Shown here: positions 51,273 through 55,448 of the stretch, in pieces
How positions within the stretch are numbered: position 1 is the stretch's first letter
Layout: every line of letters begins with the position of its first letter
Origin: Streptomyces amritsarensis
Lineage (GTDB): Bacteria > Actinomycetota > Actinomycetes > Streptomycetales > Streptomycetaceae
Length of the DNA stretch: 55,448 bases
Assembly (NCBI RefSeq): GCF_001953875.1
Contig: NZ_MQUR01000006.1
Location: forward strand, 91,937-147,384
Reading direction: 5' to 3'
Translations under genes and position numbers: made by a program
Notes under the pieces: model-generated
The model's database searches: none
What the model was told of the DNA's origin: nothing
The model's input: only the letters and a program-made list of their open reading frames with translations

Positions 51273-52223
51273 TCAGACCTCGATGATGATCTTTCCGGGG
51301 GTGTGGCCGCCCTGGCTGAGTTCGAAGGCGGCCGCCAGTTCGGCCAGCGGGAACGTCTTGGCGACGGGCACCTTCAGCTGTCCGCTGTCGGCGAGTCGGC
51401 CCAGTTCGGCCAGGTCGCTGCCGACGGGACGGACCCACATCCATTCGCCGCCGGATCCGAGCACGCTGGGGTCGGCGATGGACGCGTGCCGGCCGTCGTC
51501 GTGGAGGACCTCTCTGGTGACGCCGCCGACCCCGCCGACGAAGTCCGCGACGACGGTGGGCCCGTCGGGCACGAGGGCGCGGACGCGGTCGGCGAGGCCG
51601 TCGCCGTATTCGACCGGTTCGGCGCCGAGCTCGCGCACCCGGTCGTGGTTGCGGGGGGACGCCGTGCCGATGACGCGGGCGCCGAGGGCGCGGGCGATCT
51701 GCACCCCGAGGGAGCCGACGCCGCCGGCGGCGCCGTGGATGAGGACGGTGTCGTCCTTGCCGGTGCCGAGGCGGGTGAGCAGCTGGTAGGCGGTGAGCCC
51801 GGCGAGCGGGAGTCCGGCGGCCTCGGCCCAGCTCAGCGAGGCGGGCTTGTGCGCGAGGGCGCGGACGGGCACGGTGACGAACTCGGCGAAGGTCCCGCCG
51901 TGCACGTAGTCCTTGCGGGCGTAGGCGATGACCTCGTCGCCCTCGGCGTACTCGGGGACGTCGATGCCGACCTTCTCGACCGTGCCCGCCACGTCCCAGC
52001 CTGGGACCACGGGGTACACGACGTCCATGAGGGGGTCGAGCCCGCCCGCCATGATCTTCCAGTCGACGGGGTTGACGGCGGCGCACGTGACCCGGACGAG
52101 GACCTCGCCGGGGCCGACCTTCGGCAGCGGCAGCCGGGCCTCGTGGAGCACCTCCGTCCCGCCGTACGTCTCGTACGCCATCGCCCGCATGGTTTCCTGG
52201 CCGCTCCGGCCCGACTCGGACAT
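51273..52223 (-). CDS. Zinc-binding-dehydrogenase-family NADP-dependent oxidoreductase (MDR, quinone-reductase type)
   Basis: A 316-residue MDR enzyme. MRAMAYETYGGTEVLHEARL, VTCAAVNPVDWKIMAGG, GLPLAGLTAYQLLTRLG and cofactor motif HGAAGGVGSLGVQIARAL are typical of quinone oxidoreductase-like, non-zinc MDRs; the zinc-binding Cys cluster is absent. LSQGGHTPGKIIIEV closes it. ATG 52223 has AGAGG seven bases upstream. It converges on the RNA-repair gene and is unrelated in sequence to it. Confidence 0.9.
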   Translation of the reverse strand: MSESGRSGQETMRAMAYETYGGTEVLHEARLPLPKVGPGEVLVRVTCAAVNPVDWKIMAGGLDPLMDVVYPVVPGWDVAGTVEKVGIDVPEYAEGDEVIAYARKDYVHGGTFAEFVTVPVRALAHKPASLSWAEAAGLPLAGLTAYQLLTRLGTGKDDTVLIHGAAGGVGSLGVQIARALGARVIGTASPRNHDRVRELGAEPVEYGDGLADRVRALVPDGPTVVADFVGGVGGVTREVLHDDGRHASIADPSVLGSGGEWMWVRPVGSDLAELGRLADSGQLKVPVAKTFPLAELAAAFELSQGGHTPGKIIIEV

Positions 52224-52312
52224 GTACCCGACCTCTCGGTGTGCTGGTGGACCCCGCCCCGGGCCCATCCCACCACGCGCACGGCGCCCCGGCAGGTCGG
52301 ACACGGCCGCCG

Positions 52313-52383
52313 CTCAGGGGTGCACGACCACTCAGGGGTCACGACCGGTCAGGGGTGCACGACCGCTCCGGGGTGCACAGGAC
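52313..52383. repeat. Four tandem imperfect repeats of about 17-18 bp
   Basis: Units CTCAGGGGTGCACGACCA, CTCAGGGGTCACGACCG, GTCAGGGGTGCACGACCG and CTCCGGGGTGCACAGGACC lie head to tail, sharing CAGGGGTGCACGACC. Spacing near 17 bp is less than two helical turns. They lie upstream of the oxidoreductase gene, so could be operator iterons, or a variable tandem repeat. Confidence 0.6.
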
Positions 52384-52387
52384 CCTT

Positions 52388-52409
52388 CCCCACCGTGCCG
52401 GCGGTGGGG
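52388..52409. terminator. GC-rich hairpin, possible terminator
   Basis: CCCCACCG (52388-52395) pairs with CGGTGGGG (52402-52409) around TGCCGG. It lies 128 bases past the stop of the RNA ligase gene on the minus strand and is the best terminator candidate there. Confidence 0.5.
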
Positions 52410-52536
52410 CGGGGCCGCCGGCGTGCGCGGCAGGGACGGACACCGGTGCGGCAGGGGCCCCACCACCGGCGGCTCCCCCTGTTGGGTCTCGCCGTGGTCA
52501 GGGCGTCGGTCGCAGGCGTCGCAACACCCTGGGCGA

Positions 52537-53613
52537 TCACTCGTACTCGGTGCCGCCCTTGCGGGTCAGGTAGGCCGGGCTGACCGCCTTGGCGATGGCG
52601 CGGCCGCCCACGACGGGGCTGTACCGCTCGGTCGCCGGGCGGATGACCACGCCTTCGCGCAGGTGCGCGGCCCGCCCGGACACCGTCTCGCGTCCGCTCG
52701 CGTGCTCCAGCACCGTGTCCAGGTCGTACGGGCCTTCGTACAGCCGTGGCACGAGCGGCAGTTCGCCGTCCGCGAGGACGGCGGCCGGGTCCAGCCAGCG
52801 GACCTGTCCGTCGATCTCCGCGGACACGTCGAAGACGGCGTATCCGGGAGGCGCGTCGGCGGTGCGCACGTCCGTTCCGTAGGCCAGGTCCTGGACGCCC
52901 GCGCCGTACACCTCGGCGAAGATTCCGACCCGGGTCGCGCCGAGGCGTTCGGCCAGCGCCTCGGCGACGGCGGGCACTCCGTGGCCGCGCACGGCGCGCC
53001 AGTAGAGGTTGCGCCCGTCCTCCTTCAGTGCGAGTCCCTTCGCGCCGAAGCCCTTCGAGGAGACGATGGAGCGTCCGCCCTCGACGACGTACGTGAACAG
53101 GCTGGCCGTTCCGTGCAGTTTCTCGGTGAGGACGACGGGCTCGCCGGCCTCGAAGATGTGGGGATAGCGCTGGAGGTTCTCGATGTCCACCCAGGGCAGC
53201 AGGTCGGCGGCGGCCTCGACGTCGCCGCTCATGGTGGTCGGTATCGGCGGGGCCCATTTGGTGATGCCGAGCAGCTCCGCGAAGTCCGTGCCCTCCTTGG
53301 CCGCCTGCGCCAGGTCGACGTCGGCGAGGGCGCGGGGGCGGCACACCAGGCCCTGCGAGAGTTCGCCGCGCAGCCGGACCGCCTTGACCCGGTCGGCATT
53401 GCCGCCGGCGAGCCGTCCGGTGAGGCCCAGTTCCTCGATCAGAGCGGCGGGCAGCACGGCCTGTTCGGGGATGTAGAGCGCGAAGTCACCGGTGCGGTGG
53501 GCGCCCTTGGCTATCACCGCTCGGTAGAGGCCCACCTGGGCCAGCTCCAACGCGTCGGCGTTGGGATGTTCGTGGACGGTCAGTCCTTCGACGGTGACGC
53601 GCAGGGTCGACAT
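52537..53613 (-). CDS. RNA ligase, Rnl5/DraRnl-like
   Basis: A 358-residue ATP-dependent RNA ligase. The N-terminal OB-type domain (about residues 1-110, TVHEHPNADALELAQVGLYR, GDFALYIPEQAVLP) precedes the nucleotidyltransferase: motif I TEKLHGTASLF with Lys165, motif IV EGVVIRPATER and motif V IAKAVSPAYL. An N-terminal OB domain and nucleophile at Lys165 match Deinococcus radiodurans DraRnl, the prototype of the Rnl5 clade, which seals nicks in RNA with a DNA template or bridged duplexes. ATG 53613 has GGAGG six bases upstream. It is the second RNA ligase in 7 kb, but not in the same operon. Confidence 0.9.
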   Translation of the reverse strand: MSTLRVTVEGLTVHEHPNADALELAQVGLYRAVIAKGAHRTGDFALYIPEQAVLPAALIEELGLTGRLAGGNADRVKAVRLRGELSQGLVCRPRALADVDLAQAAKEGTDFAELLGITKWAPPIPTTMSGDVEAAADLLPWVDIENLQRYPHIFEAGEPVVLTEKLHGTASLFTYVVEGGRSIVSSKGFGAKGLALKEDGRNLYWRAVRGHGVPAVAEALAERLGATRVGIFAEVYGAGVQDLAYGTDVRTADAPPGYAVFDVSAEIDGQVRWLDPAAVLADGELPLVPRLYEGPYDLDTVLEHASGRETVSGRAAHLREGVVIRPATERYSPVVGGRAIAKAVSPAYLTRKGGTEYE

Positions 53614-53846
53614 GGAGGGCCTCCAACGGGTTGTCATGGACGAGACCGACACGCCCGGTCGGGGCCGCCGGGCGGTGCGGCGCATCGGTGATACGCCACT
53701 CTCCGTTCCACCATTTTCGCTGGTCCAGCGATTATCACGGTGTTAGCCTGCCGCACCGTGCGACGCGACGGGCTCCCGCACGCGCCCGCACGGGCCCGCA
53801 CGGGCACGCTCCACGATCCGCGATCCGCGTCCCGCAGGAGGCTCCC

Positions 53847-54590
53847 ATGTCACGTCGTCCGGTCACCGTCGTCACGGGCGGCAGCAGGGGCATCGGTGCG
53901 GCCACGTGTCTGCGACTGGCCGCGGACGGACACGACCTGGTGCTGGGCTACATCCGTGACGAGGCGTCCGCCGAGGCCGTCGCCGGTCGCGTACGGGCGG
54001 CCGGGGCCCGCTGCGTGACCGTACGGGCCGACACCGCCGACGAGTGCGGGGCCGAGCGGCTCTTCGACATCGCCGGCGCCGAACTCGGCACGGTGACGGG
54101 CCTGGTCAACAACGCCGGGGTGACGGGACCGCTGGGCCGGCTCGCCGACACCCGCACCGAGGACCTGCGCCGGGTCGTCGAGGTCAACCTCCTCGGATAC
54201 CTGCTGTGTTGTCGGCGGGCCGCCCGCGACATGGCGGAGTCCGGAGGCGGCGCGATCGTGAACGTCTCCTCGGCTGCGGCCACCCTGGGCAGTCCCGGGG
54301 AGTACGTGCACTACGCGGCGACCAAGGCGGCCACCGATGCCCTGACCGTGGGGCTCTCCAAGGAGCTGGGCCCGGACGGGATCCGGGTCAACGCCGTCGC
54401 GCCCGGCACCGTCGAGACCGACATGCACGCCGCGATGGGCGACCCCGACCGTGCGGCCCGCATCGGGGCCGCGACCCCGCTCGGGCGGCCCGGACGGCCC
54501 GAGGATATCGCCGGGGCGATCTCCTGGCTGCTGTCCCCGGACGCCTCTTACACGACGGGCACCGTGCTGCGGGTCGCGGGCGGCCGCTGA
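53847..54590 (+). CDS. Short-chain dehydrogenase/reductase
   Basis: A 247-residue classical SDR. TGGSRGIGAATCLRLAADG is the cofactor motif, LVNNAGVTGP the NNAG box, catalytic Ser in IVNVSSAAATLG and Tyr-x3-Lys in HYAATKAATDA. The C-terminal ISWLLSPDASYTTGTVLRVAGGR is the FabG-like end. The start follows a consensus AGGAGG six bases upstream. Substrate not apparent. Divergent from the RNA ligase, with 233 bases between them. Confidence 0.92.
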   Translation: MSRRPVTVVTGGSRGIGAATCLRLAADGHDLVLGYIRDEASAEAVAGRVRAAGARCVTVRADTADECGAERLFDIAGAELGTVTGLVNNAGVTGPLGRLADTRTEDLRRVVEVNLLGYLLCCRRAARDMAESGGGAIVNVSSAAATLGSPGEYVHYAATKAATDALTVGLSKELGPDGIRVNAVAPGTVETDMHAAMGDPDRAARIGAATPLGRPGRPEDIAGAISWLLSPDASYTTGTVLRVAGGR

Positions 54591-54604
54591 ACCACGGACG
54601 CCCG

Positions 54605-55390
54605 CTACTCCATGGCGGCCTGCGTGTTCGGCCCGTAGACGCCCTGGGGGTCGCCCTTGATGGAGCGGTCGCGCTGGAGCTGGCCGACACCGCGCTTTGT
54701 CTGGCCGTCGTAGACGCCGGTGACGGCCACGTACGTGAACCCCTGCCCGTAGAGCATCTCCTGGAGGGCGCGCACCTCGGGCCCGCTGTCGCCCATGCGA
54801 AGGGTCACGTACGCGTTCGACGGCCGCGGCGCCGATGCGCTCGGGGCGGCGGGCGGTGTCGTCCCCGGGCCCGTCGGTGCGCCGGTCGCCGAGGCCGACG
54901 GTTCGGCGGACCGGGCGGACGGCGGGCCGGGGGATCCCGTTGCCGCGTCCGGGCTGCGGTCCGGGAGGGCCGGCAGCGACAGGTCGGCCGGCGCCTCGGC
55001 CCGGGGCCGCTCCGGGTCGGGACCGGTCAGCAGGAGCACGAGGGCACCGGCTGCCGCCAGTCCGAGCACGCCGGCCACGGCCACGGGGAGCCGGCTGCGC
55101 CGGCCGGCGCGCGCGGTTCGCCGGGCTCCGCGAGCGGGGGGCGCGGCGGTCGCGGCGGGCACCCCCGCCCGCGCCCCGGCCCCGGCCCCGGCCCCGGCCT
55201 CCGAGCTGTGTCCGAAGGCGTGCGTGGCGTCGTGTCCGGCGTCGTGCTCCGGGCCGGGGAAGGCGAACGGACCGGTCTGCGGCCACGCGGGGACCTCCGC
55301 CTGGGCCGGCGGGCCGGACGGGGCGATGTAGGGGCGTACGAGCAGGGCGTCGTCGGGAGCGAGCCCGTTCTCTTCAGGGTGCTGTGACAT
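54605..55390 (-). CDS. Membrane-anchored peptidoglycan-binding-domain protein
   Basis: A 261-residue protein: a cytoplasmic N-terminal region of about 100 residues with a Gly/Ala repeat (AGAGAGAGARAG), one membrane helix (VAVAGVLGLAAAGALVLLLTG), a Ser/Pro/Ala-rich extracytoplasmic spacer, and a C-terminal PG_binding_1 domain (LRMGDSGPEVRALQEMLYGQ, GVYDGQTKRGVGQLQ, GVYGPNTQAAME). In Streptomyces similar genes follow ECF sigma genes and have anti-sigma-like topology, so the upstream gene off the window may be a sigma factor. That is inference. Confidence 0.85.
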   Translation of the reverse strand: MSQHPEENGLAPDDALLVRPYIAPSGPPAQAEVPAWPQTGPFAFPGPEHDAGHDATHAFGHSSEAGAGAGAGARAGVPAATAAPPARGARRTARAGRRSRLPVAVAGVLGLAAAGALVLLLTGPDPERPRAEAPADLSLPALPDRSPDAATGSPGPPSARSAEPSASATGAPTGPGTTPPAAPSASAPRPSNAYVTLRMGDSGPEVRALQEMLYGQGFTYVAVTGVYDGQTKRGVGQLQRDRSIKGDPQGVYGPNTQAAME

Positions 55391-55448
55391 GGCTGTCTCC
55401 GGCAGGGGCGGGGCCGGCGCGACGGTGCGGCGCCGGCCCCGCCCGGCC

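Larger units (their letters stand above)
52224..52536. other. Intergenic region between an oxidoreductase and an RNA ligase gene
   Basis: This 313-base gap holds a small array of tandem imperfect repeats (52313-52383) and a GC-rich hairpin (52388-52409), described separately. I find no convincing small gene. It contains the oxidoreductase promoter and the end of the RNA ligase transcript. Confidence 0.4.

Overview
The window is high-GC (roughly 72%) actinobacterial chromosome, almost certainly Streptomyces. Evidence: strong G/C third-position bias, GTG starts with purine-rich Shine-Dalgarno sites, ECF sigma/anti-sigma pairs, a MatAB-like exopolysaccharide locus, DUF1838/DUF1996/DUF2330 proteins and many short lineage-specific proteins. 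There are no rRNA genes, CRISPR arrays or intact transposases. One 166-bp MITE-like element is present.

Layout. 1-5.8 kb: a secreted S8 protease (3' end outside the window), DUF1838 and DUF1996 proteins, and an ECF sigma factor overlapping its zinc-type anti-sigma factor. 5.8-8.3 kb (minus strand): a leucine-rich-repeat-variant protein, a small unknown protein (thought to belong to DUF7873), and then two tRNA-like units whose halves are in the wrong order. 8.4-11.2 kb: two overlapping ATP-grasp ligases and a DMT exporter. 11.2-14.2 kb: MatB-like deacetylase/glycosyltransferase and a MatA-position partner. 14.4-19.1 kb: lipoprotein remnant, small secreted protein, DUF2330, epimerase and a divergent LysR. 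19.1-23.9 kb: two-component system divergent from an ABC/FtsX exporter. 24.1-27.5 kb: stand-alone condensation-domain protein, and an ECF42 sigma factor with a DGPF-protein gene that carries an ECF42-type promoter. 27.5-35.4 kb: small genes, TetR and MarR loci with visible palindromic operators, a cold-shock protein, a DEAD-box helicase and the MITE. 35.7-42.2 kb: SDR, SRPBCC, Nudix, DUF418, a MerR regulator fused to a sliding-clamp-like region, and AraC. 42.2-45.8 kb: a three-gene redox/signalling operon. 46-53.6 kb: an RNA-repair block made of a ligase-kinase, a four-domain end-processing protein and, separately, an Rnl5-type RNA ligase. The window ends with an SDR and a membrane-anchored peptidoglycan-binding protein.

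The most unusual feature is at 5844-6068 on the minus strand. Two units each read T-arm, acceptor 3' strand, a 6-7 nt linker, then acceptor 5' strand, D-arm and anticodon-stem 5' strand. In both, the acceptor strands pair over all seven positions only across the linker, as in circularly permuted tRNA genes of some algae and archaea. I know of no established bacterial case. The unit nearer the terminator rebuilds as a plausible tRNA-Gly. Maturation would need cutting and ligation at the anticodon loop, so the RNA-healing and ligating enzymes about 40 kb away are natural suspects. That functional link is inference only.
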